A stretch of 64,000 bases of DNA, taken from the NCBI RefSeq assembly GCF_030272615.1, contig NC_081415.1, positions 606,185,137-606,249,136 on the forward strand. Reading direction: 5' to 3'. This DNA is from Cryptomeria japonica. Lineage: Eukaryota > Streptophyta > Pinopsida > Cupressales > Cupressaceae. Made by a program: the position numbers and the translations under genes. The notes below the pieces were generated by a model that was given only the letters and a program-made list of their open reading frames with translations, was not told where the DNA came from and did not search any database. This document shows, one piece after another, positions 1-12,268 of the stretch (the first letter of the stretch is position 1; each line of letters opens with the position of its first letter).

Positions 1-8
1 TATCCTAG

Positions 9-3000
9 ATACCCATTGGTGTTATAGTTGAGGAAGGTATTTCAGATTATATTGGTTGCAAAATAGAAGACCTAGGATCTCTAGTGATCCATTCTTAGTT
101 AAGTTTATTCTGCAGGAATGACAAGAAGATCAAACCGAAATACAACATCCTGGAAAGAAAGAAACTTCACAATACAGTCTATTTTCTAGAAGAATTTATA
201 GAAGATCACATCTGCATCATTCTAAGTAGAGTGCATAGTGACAAAATGTATCTTGAGCAGACACATGACATCACACCAGAAGCGATTCATGCCGTCACCA
301 GTTTCTGTAACGTTGGAGATGTGCCAGCCCTAAGGAACATCATTAAGATGGAAATGACCAAGCTCACTGATTTTGTGAGTGACCAATGGGGAATGACCGT
401 CAATACCATCAAGGACAATCTAGTCAAGTATGCTTGTATGGTGATAGGTTACCGAACGTTCTATGGTAGCAAAATTAACTCTATCTCTGCTGCAACAGTA
501 AATGCCGCCTATAGGATGATCATGGAAGATGCCTCATTTTATTTATGCACCTATATGCAAAGACAACTTCTGGTGAACCTGAAGTCTATTAAATAGGACA
601 ATTCTTTAAGATTTAAATTTGGACAACTGTTGGTAGGATTGTTTTTCTACTTTCAAGGCTATTTTCTGGGAGTCAGTGATATACAATGGTCTGCTGACCA
701 ACTGGTTACCAAGCAAATTAGAGAAAGTCTTCAAGCCGTAGCAACCAGTTATCCTAAAGTCCTGAACAAATACTTTGATGAGTTTAGATGCAAGATGAGC
801 CAGAGGATGAGAATATTTGGTGATATTGTCAAGAAGTATGAAGAGGACATCTGCTTTATCATCAGAGTAGATGAGTGCATAATGGAGGCAGTTGATCCCA
901 GAAAGAAAGAAGTGGAGCCTATGGGATATGAGGTGATGTATGACATGCTTGATGTGTATGCCTCTACCCTACTTGCCTCGCCTCTTGATTCAAAGAAGAA
1001 GAGAACCAACACCTACTTGGAGAGAGTAACATTGGTTGAAGAACCTTCAGTAAAGAAAGGAAAGGAAGTGCCATCGGTATCGGCACCAGTTACTTCAACA
1101 AGTCCTAAAGTGACCAAGCGGTCACTAGCAAGAAGAAACTAGAAGTTGCACCTACCAAGGTCTTTGAAAGAAAGTGGAAAACTAAGAACACCTCACCAGA
1201 TTCTGAGGATACAAAACCTGAGGTACAACCTAAAAAGACTAGGCAAACGAGGAAGAAGACAAAGACAACTAGCAATGAACCGACATCATTAACACTGGTA
1301 AATATAGACATTTCCTCTTACAAACCATTGACACATTGTCAAAGAACTATCAAGAATATTAGGAGAAAAGTGCTAAGTGATTTAATAGATCATTTTGATT
1401 ATTTTAATGACAATGAAAAGGAGGAAGTTGAACAGGAAGTTATTCAATATTTATGTATTAATGACCGGTCGCCATCAAAAATTAGATCTGTGACACCAGA
1501 TTCTTTATATAATTCTTTAGATAACAAATGGTGCATTGCCATAGAAAAAGAACAAGAAATAAGAGAAGAAATTTTTGCACAATATTTTCCTGATGTGTCA
1601 AATTCAGAGCTATATGAAGTTATGGATAAATACAAAGGCCTCTTCTTCATGAGAAGAAGAAGACTCCTATTACTGGAAGGGAAATTTCTTGAAGTGGTAA
1701 AAGATACACACTCACATGCCAAAGCCACTCTGAGGTTACACCAAGTGTCTGAAGCCAACAAGAAGGCCGAGCAAGAACCGAAAACTAGAAAACTGGATGA
1801 GGTGTATGACAGTGAAGGAGAACCGGTCACTGAACAAATGGACCCTATTGACGTTGATGCTTTGGATGGTGAAAATGTCACTTTAGATACAACAAAGGAA
1901 AAGGCTGACAAAGATCAAGAAGAAGAGAAGAGGAAACAAGCAGAAGAGGAGAAGAAGAAATAGGAGGAGGAGAAGACAAAAGAAGAAGAGAAAAAGAAAC
2001 AGGAAGAGGAGAAGAGAAAAGAGGAAGAGAAAAGGAAATAGGAAGAGGAGAAAAAGAAACAGGAAGTGGAGAAGAGAAAAGAGGAAGAGAAAAGGAAACA
2101 AGAAGAGGAGAAAAAGAAACAGGAAGAGGAGAAGAGAAAAGAGGAAGAGAAAAGGAAACAGGAAGAGGAGAAGAAGAAAGAGGAAGAGGAGAAGAAGAAA
2201 GAAGAAGAGAAGTGGAAAGAAGAAGATAGAAAGAAGGAAGAAGAAAAGAGAAAGAAAGAAGTAGAGGAGCAAAAGAAGGTTGAAGAGGAAAAGCAAAGAG
2301 CCAAAGAGAAGGAGGAACTAGAAAAGAGCACACAAGTGGAGACCCCAAAGGCAACCGATGGTCAAGCTAAATCGGCTGACATCACCAGTCCCATTGACCT
2401 CGAATCTATGAATGAATCAGAGCTGCTGCAAAGCATTAAGCTTTCCCAAGAGCGACTGGAAGTGCTAAGGAGGAAGAAGGAGCAAGATGTTATTCAAACT
2501 ATAGTGGAAACTCTTACCAGTTTGATTCCTGGTACCAACCTCCCCAATACTGATTCCTCTCTGACCCAACTGAAACTTTTATGCATAGTTGTAGAGGACC
2601 AGGTGCAATGCTTGGAAGATTTTGCTGAAGCCAATGCACAAAAGAAGCATCAAAAGGCACTGAACACTGCCTTAGTGAAGAAATTAAATGAGCTCCGGTC
2701 TGAACTTCAGAAGAGGAGAAAGACATAAGAAATGCTATGGATGAGGGTAAACTGCTGCTAAGTAAGATAAGCCAACCCCATCTCTTTTGTGATGATGTGC
2801 TTGCATAGAAAGAAAAACTACAACCTGATTTGCAGGCATTTATAAGCACCTTCAAGATGCCCTATGATTCCTTTACTACATATGGGCAAACTGTTCATCG
2901 GTTTCAACTCCAAACTACCATAATAGAGTTGGAGATCAACAACTAGACTTGAGATTTGTAGGAACTTCAATTGATTCTACTACCTCGACTGCAAATACTT

Positions 3001-3201
3001 CAGAAGTGCTATCTCAATCTGGATGCCTTAACGGTCACTCAAGAGATGAGTACCTTGGACACCATGGAGGAACATGTATCCCAGATGCAAATAGAAAGTG
3101 AGGTGGCTACCTCATTACTTGAATCATGGTCCTTATCCATGAAGACCTTCATGCAGGATTTTAAATCAATTTTTGATAAGTTTCACTCATTATTGTCATA
3201 A
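9..3201 (+). pseudogene. Accessory (non-gag/non-pol) retrotransposon protein, broken
   Basis: One frame is open from position 9 to 1142 except for a TAG at 594-596. The frame then shifts near 1105-1140, runs to 2728 with TAGs at 1961-1963 and 2039-2041, and shifts again near 2730 to end at 3201. The first in-frame ATG I see is at 246, but homology to the minus-strand copy at 39586-42870 starts further upstream, so the true start is outside the window. Layout: an N-terminal helical region with short matches to the second copy (VIGYRTFY versus VVGYKVYQ; the MEAVDPRK and PMGYEV blocks); a Lys/Arg-rich linker near 1225-1275 that could be a nuclear localisation signal; a long Lys/Glu/Gln coiled coil (about 1914-2330); and a helical tail rich in Leu and Glu. 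No zinc knuckle, protease or polymerase motif is present. Function is unknown. Confidence 0.6.
1914..2330 (+). repeat. Glu/Lys/Gln-coding low-complexity tract
   Basis: Degenerate tandem units of roughly 15-45 bases, built from GAAGAG, AAGAAA and CAG codons, encode a charged helix of K-[KR]-[KQ]-E-E-E type. Two units carry TAG where sister units have CAG. The opposite strand therefore shows three long Phe/Ser/Leu-rich frames, which are artefacts of the composition. Confidence 0.85.
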
Positions 3202-3468
3202 ACATTTATTATATTAATGATAATGAGAAACATGGGTTGTTCTGCAATACTTTGTCATTGTTGGAAAAGGGGGAGTAGTATTTTGTATTTAAAATTTTGG
3301 TGAATGCCATGTATGCTTTCATGTTATCTCTTTAAGGGCCTAGTATACATTATATTTTCTGCAAAAGGGATAGTGTATATGCTTAGGGGGAGTAATTTTG
3401 ATTATGGCATATTTTTGTTGTAAAACACTTAGATGTCAAAAATTTTCCTAAGTGTTGCCATCAATGCC
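3202..3468 (+). other. 3' untranslated region of Copia-type element
   Basis: No coding signal. It holds two extra purine runs (GGAAAAGGGGGAG near 3264 and TTAGGGGGAG near 3385) ahead of the PPT that abuts the LTR. These could be decayed or auxiliary polypurine tracts. Confidence 0.45.
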
Positions 3469-3480
3469 AAAGGGGGAGAT
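3469..3480 (+). other. Polypurine tract (PPT)
   Basis: AAAGGGGGAGAT lies directly before the TGTTGG start of the 3' LTR. It is the expected primer for plus-strand DNA synthesis. The same string, on the other strand, abuts the LTR of the element at 38165-61375. Confidence 0.85.
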
Positions 3481-4653
3481 TGTTGGCATTTTTGATGATG
3501 ATGTTGTGATTGTCATTGATGGACACACACTTGCTTTGAGATCACTTTTTGTATGTATGAGTTATGCTCAACCGGTATTTGTTCCAACTGGTATTATGTC
3601 TTATAGTCTTTAGACTATCGGTGTTTTGTAAAAAGTGTTTACCGATCTCAAGCGGTATGAAGACTCAAGCGGTTCGAGGATCCCAAAGTGGTATGAAGGA
3701 ACAAAGCGGTTGTTATCATTTTTCCCAATCTTCATTTTGACAAACTGGTAATTGGTAGAATGTGTGAACCGATAATCAATAAATGTATGAACCGGTATTA
3801 CTCTGTGATGAGTTACCAACTGGTATTTTTGTGATGAGTTATTATCCACCGACACTTTGGCGGTGATTCTGTGTCGTGTTACCAAATGTGTCCAGATGCA
3901 CTAAACCTAGGAACTTGCAATGTAATCCTATTAGACTGACATGAAATCAGATTCCTTTATAAGGACATCATGTCTAGGGGTTTTAGAAGGTTGTTAGGAT
4001 TTTAGGTGGTTGATGAGGTTTTTGTATGTGCGATCACAAAAGAAGATTAGGTCTGTGTGAAGAAATAGAGTGTGGAGACTTTGAAGACTGAAGTAATGCT
4101 GAAATGCATTAACAATGAGCTATCAAGGATCTAACTAGGCATACTGTGCTAGTATTTAGATCACTCACTTGTTGATTACTCACATCTTCGACAAGTCTGA
4201 AACCCTTAACCAGGTAGGTCTGGAAAAGCCTTTGTAAATCCTCTAACAAGGTGGTTCACAACCGTGGATCTGAAATCCTTTCACAAGGTAGTCTTTAATC
4301 AGACTTATCTCCTAACAGAGATTGAGATTCCTAATAGGATCTGTTCTGGTGAAGAACATTGTATGACCTTAACCAGTCTGACCTTAATCGATCTGGTTAC
4401 TATTCTGCAGATAGTTACTTGTGAGTCTCATCTCACTGTGGTTTTTCCCATTTGAGTTTCCACGTCAAAATCTCTTGTGTTATGGTGATTGTGCTCCTGT
4501 GGGTGAATGCCTTATTTGTTGTCTAGTTTGCATTTATCTTAACCAGTTTGTTAGTAAAACTATTATATCGGTTTATTGCTAAATTGTTTAAGTGTTTGAG
4601 TTCAATATTTTTTTGTATACTAATTCACCCCCCCTCTTAGTATTCATCAAACA
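3481..4653 (+). repeat. 3' LTR of Copia-type element (1,173 bp)
   Basis: Begins TGTTGGCATT and ends CATCAAACA. Near the 3' end it has TTCACCCCCCCTCTTAG, also found in the solo LTR at 36696-38158 and, with one change, in the minus-strand LTRs at 38165 and 60213. The U3 part (3560-3860) holds about ten degenerate copies of an AACCGGTAT-like word. Flanking base set after the end is TCTTC; the matching TSD copy would be outside the window. Confidence 0.8.
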
Positions 4654-5775
4654 TCTTCCCGACTTATCTCAAAATCTCCCATTAATTCAAAAAACTCCTA
4701 CAGATGTTGACATAGTGATTTTGATCTTCTCCCATTGAATTCTGGTAGATGTTCCCTATAGGAACAAGGTTTGTGAAGCCTTGGATACCATTAAAAATTA
4801 ATGGTTTATATCTCTCCATAAAGAAAACTTTGTTGTGATTCGACAGAAGTTGCATACTTTGCACATTTACATTTGACATTTCATAGGGAAGTACAGGCAC
4901 ACAATACATATTTCATTCATTTCTTTACTTCTTTCCTTTATCACAAATTTAGAACATTACAATGCATAGGTCAAAACATACTTCATCTAATTTAATACAA
5001 AATCTTAAAATTGTATCACAAAAGTATGTAAAACAACCATTATTATTCCCTTTCTTAGTGCTTTACTCACTTAATAGGGAAACATTTTCTACATGATTTT
5101 CATGAAAATATATTTGACTCATGAAAATCAAAATACCTGGAAGTGTTGTAGCTGCTGCTACCTTCTTTAACTAGGGATTTAAAAAACCACCTTCAATATT
5201 TTAAAACTTTAACATTGATCTATGAAAGAGTCACCACCTCCTTGCAACAGACAAATATTTGAACAACTGGAATTCCTTCACAGGTCAATTTTGTTTCAAA
5301 ACCAGCATTGTAACACCTCCTTATCATCATATGGCATCATATGGATTCCATCCTCAACTTGTCAGGGTACTTCATCATAAGAGCTCAAATTTGCTTCATA
5401 TCCACTACAGATTCTTTGGTTATTCCTCAGTTGTTCTTCAAATAATGCACACTGTTGCAAAGATCTCAGAGTCGCCATTAACAAGTTGTGAGGTATTATG
5501 AAATAATCTTGAAAAATGGATAGATCTAGAAAAAACTTATATTTAAACATGAATTACAACAGATTCTACGACAACATTTATGAGAATTGACTCAATTGAC
5601 AAGGGACAAATTAAGAAGCTCATCACTCTATGAGGCAAAAGGTTCTTGTCCTATGACGCGGGAGCAAAAATTAACCATCAAATCACAAAAAGACATAGAA
5701 AAATATATACAATAGACAACTTAATTCTTTTCCAAAGATTCTAGACAACTATTTCCCTAGTAGAGTTGCCATTTT
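4654..5775 (-). other. Internal 5' edge of an old Tat-like gypsy element (no intact gene)
   Basis: On the minus strand the sequence next to the LTR at 5776 reads AATGGCAACTCTACTAGGG. That matches the primer-binding-site region of the giant-LTR element (GTGGTGACTCTGCTAGGG at 28580-28601). A second copy, ATGGCGACTCTGAG, lies about 290 bases further in, as it also does in the giant element. Two short minus frames exist (4682-4909 and 5362-5550) but neither is recognisable. The fragment is cut at 4653 by the Copia-type element. Confidence 0.35.
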
Positions 5776-8700
5776 TGTTGGTTCTCGAAAACGGGTTTAC
5801 ACTGCGAGAAAAAGAAACCAAGTTGATTCTTAAAATACCCATGGAGAAGATGAATTCAACTATTAAAAATCCTCAAGAACTTGGACCAACTATGACAAGG
5901 ATACAAGATCCTTCTACACTTTGGGCTCTGCAAGACTCGAGATGGTAATCCCTTTAGTGAACTTCTTGATCTCTGCATCACACTCAAAGATTTAGTAAAA
6001 TAGAGCAGATAATCTCAGGTAAAGGCTCGACAAAAAGGGAGAATGCTCAAGGATGGAAAATCCTTTAGTGATCCTCAACCTAATTGGAGCATAAGATGGC
6101 TAGAACAACTCAAACATACACAAAAATGTAAGTTATTCTGATAATCAACAAATTACAATAATTCATCAGTGAATTTGAAACAAGGTTGATTATTAAAGAC
6201 AATTGCAAGCAGTGATCAATGCCTTACTTCATTGGGCACCTGAAGATATAATATGTAAACTGAAAATGTGACAAAATGTTATCTAATAGTATAAGATCAA
6301 AGATAATACTGCCTTACAGTATATCTGATTTGCAATCCCAACCCAAATTGCTTATCTAAATCCCTGCACAAGCCCTATCATTCTCCAACTCTTTTTAAGC
6401 AACTTAATTGACCCCTTGGGCTGAAGCATAAACAAAAAGCCACATACATCACAATAATACACTAAATAAAATAAATCCTTGGTTGATTTCACTCAAAACT
6501 TGATAGAGTCATACAATGGAGAGAAATAGGTCAAAATTTTATTTTTATTGAATAACAATACTACTTTTGTCACAAGACGAAATCTACATATAACTCCTTC
6601 AAGAACCTGCACAAATCTTGACACTAAATGCTTCTTTATTTTCTTTGTAAATGACTTTACAGCTTGCTCACTTCAACTAGAGTCACTACAAACACCAGAC
6701 AAAGAAACCCCAAGGAACAAGAAAAATTTGAACCCACAAGAGACTCCCCAAATTTGAACCTGTCTAATGGTCTTTATTTCCCTTTTTATAGAAGAAAAGG
6801 GAGCAATAAGCTTTAGGCCAAAAGACACATGTCAATAACAAATTTACTCTCAGCAATTAGGCCTAAAAGGCCATATGCGATTATGTTACATAGATATTCT
6901 ATATCCATGCGCTGACACCCGTGAATCAGTATTTTCAACTGAAAAATGGTAGAAGAAAAACTGTTTGAGCCATACCATTATCACCTTGATGCCTTCAGAC
7001 GAAGTGTGAGATGTTACGTTATGTCCAACAGAGCATCTCCCTTCTTGGAAGGGATACTAGGTCCCGACAAGAAGAAAAGTCACCTCTAAAATAGAAGAGG
7101 ACCTCAAGCCTTCATGCCCAGGATCAAAAAAGTGGAAGGAGGAGCTAAAGGGGAAACATAATATGTTGGGGAGGGGTCGCAAATTTCATGTTGTCATAGA
7201 GATGATTGGCTACCACTCCCCACCCAAACAAGTCCTTCTTTCATTCCTCTGCGGGCTCCTTCATAGAACCCCCTGCCATCTAGTGGTAGAGTAGAAGTAG
7301 AGGTTGTGCCATGTGTGGCCTTTCTTCATAAGAAAAGGATTTCATGCCCCCTCTGGAAATCCTTCTCACTTTCACAACCCCACTGATAATAAACATACTC
7401 ACATAGGAGAAAAAACATCCATCCGGTATCATAGAGCATACAACAACTCCATGCATGACCTTGCTCAAACATCATCTTCCTTGCAGAAGAAAGAACTACT
7501 CTCAGAAAATGAAAAGGCTTCTTTTCTCTCCTACCAATTAAGTCACCACCCTATTGTATTTATAATCAAAACACTTCATCTGGTGATGCTCATTCACACA
7601 AAAAATCATCATTTCGGTGCTTTCAACTCAACTTGCAAGTTATGGATTCTAGAAATCATGCCTATCAAATCCACTGCATCCTGCTAAGGTTCATCTTGTG
7701 CGAACGATTTTGTTCTGATTTTATTCTTCTTGAGTGTACATTTTCTGCTTCAGAATCCCTGTCAATAGGCAATCTCTGATTTCATCGGGGAACCCATGAT
7801 CCTTCATCTCTAACTCAGAAGTTATCCCAATCCTTTCATGCCTCTAAGACATCGTCCTTACTTGTCTAATCAATCCCAACTCAGTAGAAACCTTCAAATT
7901 AGTCCCTCAGGAATGAGTTGGCACCCAAGTGCCCTGAATTATCACTATCTTGTTCCATGTTGACAAGCTTACATTATGTTCATTCTATCTTTCTCATGCG
8001 GGCGACAATCAATACCCTTAATGACCACCTTAAAAATCAGTTTGAAACTCTGTCGTAGATCCTACCCAGCCTGACAAATCAATTGATCACTAATGATCAA
8101 TATGGCAATTGACCTTCCACTGTGTCTTGTGGACCCATTAAACATGTGACGTAGCAGTGCCATATCATCTTCTAGCCCAACGTTGTTAGCGGCCACACCA
8201 TTGGTCTTCTCGATCAGCCCGGGACATGTGGCATCATCTTGTGATGTCGTGGTCCATAACCTTCTTGAACTTCTTTCTCGGGGTTACAAGGAACATTGGA
8301 TTTGTTCTCTCTTTACCTTGCAGTCACGGTGTCCACCACCCTTTGTGATTTTAAAAAATTGAGCACATTTTCACCCAGATTATAACATCACCATCCATTT
8401 GGAACACGTGCAAATTGATGGGGCCATTAGTAAGCTGGTCTTGACCTCTTGAGAACTAGTAATATGAGGATTTTGAGAAGTCAAACCACTGGTTTACCCT
8501 TCTCCATTGAGGACATGTAGCATCATCTCTTGATGTCGCAGTTCTTATCGTCCTTGCATTTTCATCCACAGGGAAGCGTAGACTGTTAGATATAACTTGC
8601 CTTTATCCACCAGTCGAAATAGTTAGAATTTTTAGACTTAGAAAAATATAAGGGGCTCACTAAAAATGACTTAATGTTTAGGAAATACAATGTCCTTGCC

Positions 8701-8900
8701 AACGATAACCGACCCTTGGCTTAAGTGAAAAAAGGTAATGACGGAACATATCAGGCTTAGGGTTTTTTCTTCACAAGACTTAATCGGAAATTTACAAACC
8801 CTAAACCCTAGACCTTGAACTTTGACATAGGGCAAAGTAAATCCAGAATGACCAATACTTTGGCTCAAATATGAAAATTCTTCTACAGTTATTTTTAGGA
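5776..8900 (-). repeat. Putative degraded LTR (about 3.1 kb) of a Tat-like element
   Basis: Starts TGTTGGTTCTCG beside a PBS-like motif. The far part (8640-8870) follows the same order of landmarks as the ends of the 6.5-kb LTRs (21100-21364 and 34900-35167): a CTTAAGTGA word, an AGGGTTTTTTC word, an AAACCCTAAACCC telo-box run, then a CCAAT..TGG stretch. The exact right end is not visible, so 8900 is approximate. The middle (6800-8600) has CACATGT/TGTGGCATCAT stretches resembling the U3 modules of the giant LTRs. No coding sequence stands out. Confidence 0.35.
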
Positions 8901-9288
8901 CTATCAGATTCTACACATTCCTATCCATGGGGAGAGAGTTGCACACAATCATCAATTGGGGATTGCTTCCTTGTGCGAGTTTTATTAGTGTCAAATGGAC
9001 GAGCTTTGGATTGAGGCTTTGTATGAGATTGGTTAGGATCACATGATGGAGTATGATGATGTGAGCATTGTTTTATATAGTCTAATTACAATTACTTTGG
9101 TTCTAGATCAAATCATGGATTCTTAATAGGATGGGGGAGGGTGTTGGTTGGGATGATAGGGGAGAGTCAGGTATATGCTCGGTGTCTATGTGTGTTGGGG
9201 ATGTTGTATTAGCATATGCATACAGTGGCCTATTTGGGTGCTCAATCAATCAACTATGGTATTATTGTGATAGTGAAAAATGGGATTG
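8901..9288. other. Unassigned spacer
   Basis: No open frame of note, no recognised motif and no clear repeat border. It probably belongs to one of the flanking decayed elements. Confidence 0.4.
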
Positions 9289-10381
9289 TGTAGTTTAGGA
9301 CCTAACCCCACTCTCCTCCATACATTGAAATACGAAAGAGCCTAAGGAAGTGATTCTCTTTAACTACTTGTGAAAGAGAGTCAAGGAATACTTTTAGGGT
9401 TTCTATTCTTTTGCTGCTATAAAAGGGAAATGAGTCTAATGTAAAGTAATGATAACCTAAGCTAGTGAAATGTATGAAAGTAACTATATTAAGTGCAATA
9501 ACAAAAAGATATAGAAATGAAACTAAGATGCAAAATATGGATCTAATAATGAAATTTTGATGTGCACCTATCACTGAAATCTGAGCCTAAATGAGCCTGA
9601 TCAGGGCGCTAGGCACCTTGGTCCCTGCTATTGTATTGAACTAGTAATCTCAAGTATGAAAATTGAGTTCCTCACAATCTAAACTGCCAAAAACTGCCAA
9701 AAAATGCAAAAGACCAGGGCACTGGGTGCCTGAGTCCTAGTGATTTGAGGCCTTCCTCTGGATCTGGACCTATACCTACAAATTTTTGCTTCCCAAAAGT
9801 TCATAGCTTTATCGGAATCTTGTACCTACACTTGTAATTTGAAAAATGGTGTATCTGTGGCTATATAGGGTTTTTCCATAGTCAAACCCCTTGTTTTGGT
9901 GATTTCCCCTCCATAAATAGCCAATGTAATATTGAAAAGTGTGTTTGCCCTAGAATCTCATGTGTTTGTAAGATACTAATGAGCTAGAATACAAAACTAG
10001 AATTCTACCCTATGTTTTAAGTAAAAATCCTAAAAGAACTTAATGTGAATGCTTCAAATCACAAATGAAATATGGATCTAAAGAAATAATGTAAATCTAA
10101 AAAATAAATAATGTGAAACTCATATAGAGATATGAAAATAACATAAATCCATACCAAACCCTAAGGGAGAGGTACAAGCCAATCAACAGTCAATGATCTT
10201 CTTATTATTCTTCCATATCTCCTAAGCTTTGATTGATGATGAAGAAGGTTGATGAATTCTTTATTTGTTGATTGTAGACTCCACATAAACCTTTGCTTTC
10301 ACTTCATAAAGAGGTCTCCTTCAATTGCTTGTAAATGGATCCTTCAAATGAGGAAAGAAAAGGTTATGTGTATGAAACCCT

Positions 10382-10461
10382 AACTTTATTTTTGATCATA
10401 GGTCGACCTAGAATTGATATAAACTTTATTTTTGATCATAGGTCGACCTAGAATTGATATA
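10382..10461. repeat. Perfect 40-bp tandem duplication
   Basis: Two identical 40-base units (10382-10421 and 10422-10461) each contain the palindrome AGGTCGACCT. The lack of any mismatch in otherwise decayed sequence implies a recent slippage or repair event. Confidence 0.95.
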
Positions 10462-10532
10462 ATTTCGCACAAAGCAAGATTTAAATACTATGATACCATC
10501 AAAACATGATCTCAAAATTCAAGGAGAAAAAG

Positions 10533-10562
10533 TTGGGACCATGGTGCCACACCATGGTCCAA
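10533..10562. repeat. Near-perfect 30-bp palindrome
   Basis: Arms GACCATGGTG and CACCATGGTC flank a CCA centre, with TTGG and CCAA at the outside (one-base indel). It could form a stable hairpin, and it belongs to the recurrent GGACCA..GGCGCC word family of this window. Confidence 0.85.
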
Positions 10563-11842
10563 CTGACGTTTTTCCAAATTTTAAGGGATGCAAGGTTTCG
10601 TGATTACAAAGCTAATCCTAGCACGGTGCGAAAATCCATGGTGTTAAGATATGTGAATTTGAGCCTTGAATGCAAAATAGGACCTTATTAGTATTAATTA
10701 ATTAATTGATTAAATAAAATAAAATAAAAAAGGAGCACACTTAAGGTTAAGGGGCCAATTTTATAATGTGTGTCCAATAATAAGAGATGACTTTAGATTT
10801 AATTAAATTAATAATTAAATGCCTAAAAGAATGATTTGAAATGAAAAATGAAATACACTAAGGCAGGTGCTAACCTAAGCATGGAATTGTACAACCCTAA
10901 TTAAGGGTCTACAATTTATGATGTTATAATTACATTCCTAGGTCTAGGCATGGGAGCACATAGTTGTTTCCAAGCCAATGGTACATGTGGAGTTGCAGGC
11001 TGAGGAGCCATATGCATACATATACACAAGTCTCATTTGACAGAGGTGTATGGGATACACATTACATTGGTGACATGTTGTTTATGTACTACAACATTGT
11101 GTATGGCGATCATATTTAGGTTGCCTCAGTTGAAAAGATGATGCACAACACCTACCATTTTGCAGACAACGTAGGTACTTGATAGGGTGAATAGTGAGCT
11201 CGTAGCCTATCATAGATGTACATCTACTTGATCATGTATTAAGACAATTTGGATAGGTGCAAATTGTTTTGCAGAATGAGGTCAAGTTGGGAGGTCTCAA
11301 ATTGGGGACCTTGTATCTGTGCACATGTAGCCTATGCAGAGTTTGAAAATCTTTGGGCAGTATAGTGGGGATGGAGTGTAGGTGTAGTTGATCCAGGTAC
11401 TTCTCCTTGGTATGATATCTAGTGGGCAATGAATAGACCTAAACCTTTGATAAATCCCATAGTTCCGACTATTGGAGGGATTGGGTGATGAATGAGGTAG
11501 CGATGGGGTGATTAAGAAGATGATAGAGGGGATGGAGATGGTGATGGGGGTGATGATAGAGGAGGTGGTGATGGAGGTCATAGGGGTGGGAGGAGAGGAG
11601 GTCATATTGGAGGGAGGGTTGGATGAGGTAGGAGAGGAGGGAGAGGGGTAGGGAAAGTTGGAGGTAGAGATGGGGGAAAGGGAGGTGATGAAAGTGGTGA
11701 TGGTGGAGGAAATGCCCCAATGGAAATGCATGGAGGAGAGGAGGATGAGGGGATGGATGTAGATATTGAGGAGATCAGTGAGTTGGAGGATGATAGTGAT
11801 GATTCCTCTTCTAGTTCATCTAGTTTCGAGGAGCATGAGAAT

Positions 11843-11894
11843 GGTGATGATGATGATGATGATGATGATGATGACGATGATGATGATGATGATA
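11843..11894 (+). repeat. GAT trinucleotide microsatellite
   Basis: About 17 GAT units with one GAC. In the frame 11720-11920 it encodes poly-Asp after a Ser/Glu-rich stretch. The antisense frame is a poly-Ser/Ile artefact. Confidence 0.95.
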
Positions 11895-12205
11895 GGGGGA
11901 TGAGCAGATGGTGGTTATAGAGGAGGGAGTAGGAGGTAGTTTTTGGTGGTGGCATTGGGGAGGCTACTAGGGATCAAGCAAGGACAAGTGGTGAGGATGA
12001 TTAAATGGTCGAGTTAGAGGATGTGCTTGTTGGGGAGAATATATTGCAGATTCCAAATCCTCAAGTTGTTATGGGATAGATACAGGGATTGGAGGGTTAG
12101 GTTTGAGACCTATAGATAGCCTTATCCATTGCACAACTTTGTAGGGTGTAGGACACAACTCGATTCACATCTGACAAGGAGGCTTGAGAATAGGAGAGAG
12201 ATGTA

Positions 12206-12268
12206 CTTATTGCAGAGAGGGATGGCCTTATTGCAGAGAGGGATGACCTTATTGATGAGAGGGATGGG
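12206..12268 (+). repeat. 21-bp repeat x3 encoding a heptad
   Basis: Three units of CTTATTGCAGAGAGGGATGGC type (third more diverged) encode L-I-A-E-R-D-G heptads. The 21-base period matches two turns of a coiled coil, which argues the reading was once under protein-level selection. Confidence 0.7.

Larger units (their letters stand above)
1..4653 (+). mobile_element. Copia-type LTR retrotransposon, 3' part (non-autonomous)
   Basis: The element enters the window already inside its internal region. It contains a long accessory reading frame (9-3201), a polypurine tract (3469-3480) and a 3' LTR that begins TGTTGG at 3481 and ends ...AACA at 4653. No integrase, RT or RNase H is visible between position 1 and the PPT, so the pol region is either absent or outside the window. 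The second Copia-type element in this window (38165-61375) has the same accessory protein directly upstream of its PPT. That suggests the protein replaces pol here too. The 5' LTR, and hence a TSD test, lies outside the window. Copia assignment rests on the LTR style (TGTTGG start, C-run plus CTCTTAGT near the end), which is common in plant Copia elements. Confidence 0.7.
9289..10913 (-). repeat. Possible degraded LTR-like block
   Basis: Bounded by TGTAGTTTAGG at the left and GGGTCTACA at the right, which gives the TG..CA form, but I find no matching TSD. Inside are three GC-rich words of the type GACCAGGGC-GCC (9600-9625, 9711-9740, 10533-10562). They are shared with the LTRs of the gag-pro element at 49138-56913 and with 14550-14600. 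It may be one decayed LTR or a patchwork. Confidence 0.25.

Noticed and set aside
1878-2354. Three overlapping minus-strand frames of 137-158 codons, rich in Phe, Leu and Ser
   Set aside because: They are the complement of the Glu/Lys-coding repeat on the plus strand and have no independent features.
4682-4909. Minus-strand 75-codon frame
   Set aside because: No recognised motif, and it lies in a decayed element fragment.
5362-5550. Minus-strand frame containing MATLRSLQQCALF as a possible captured gene exon
   Set aside because: Only about 38 codons after that ATG, no recognisable domain, and its start coincides with the second PBS-like word of a Tat element.
11297-11955. Minus-strand Ser/Pro/Ile-rich frames up to 144 codons
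   Set aside because: Composition artefact of the plus-strand GGA/GAT-rich tract.
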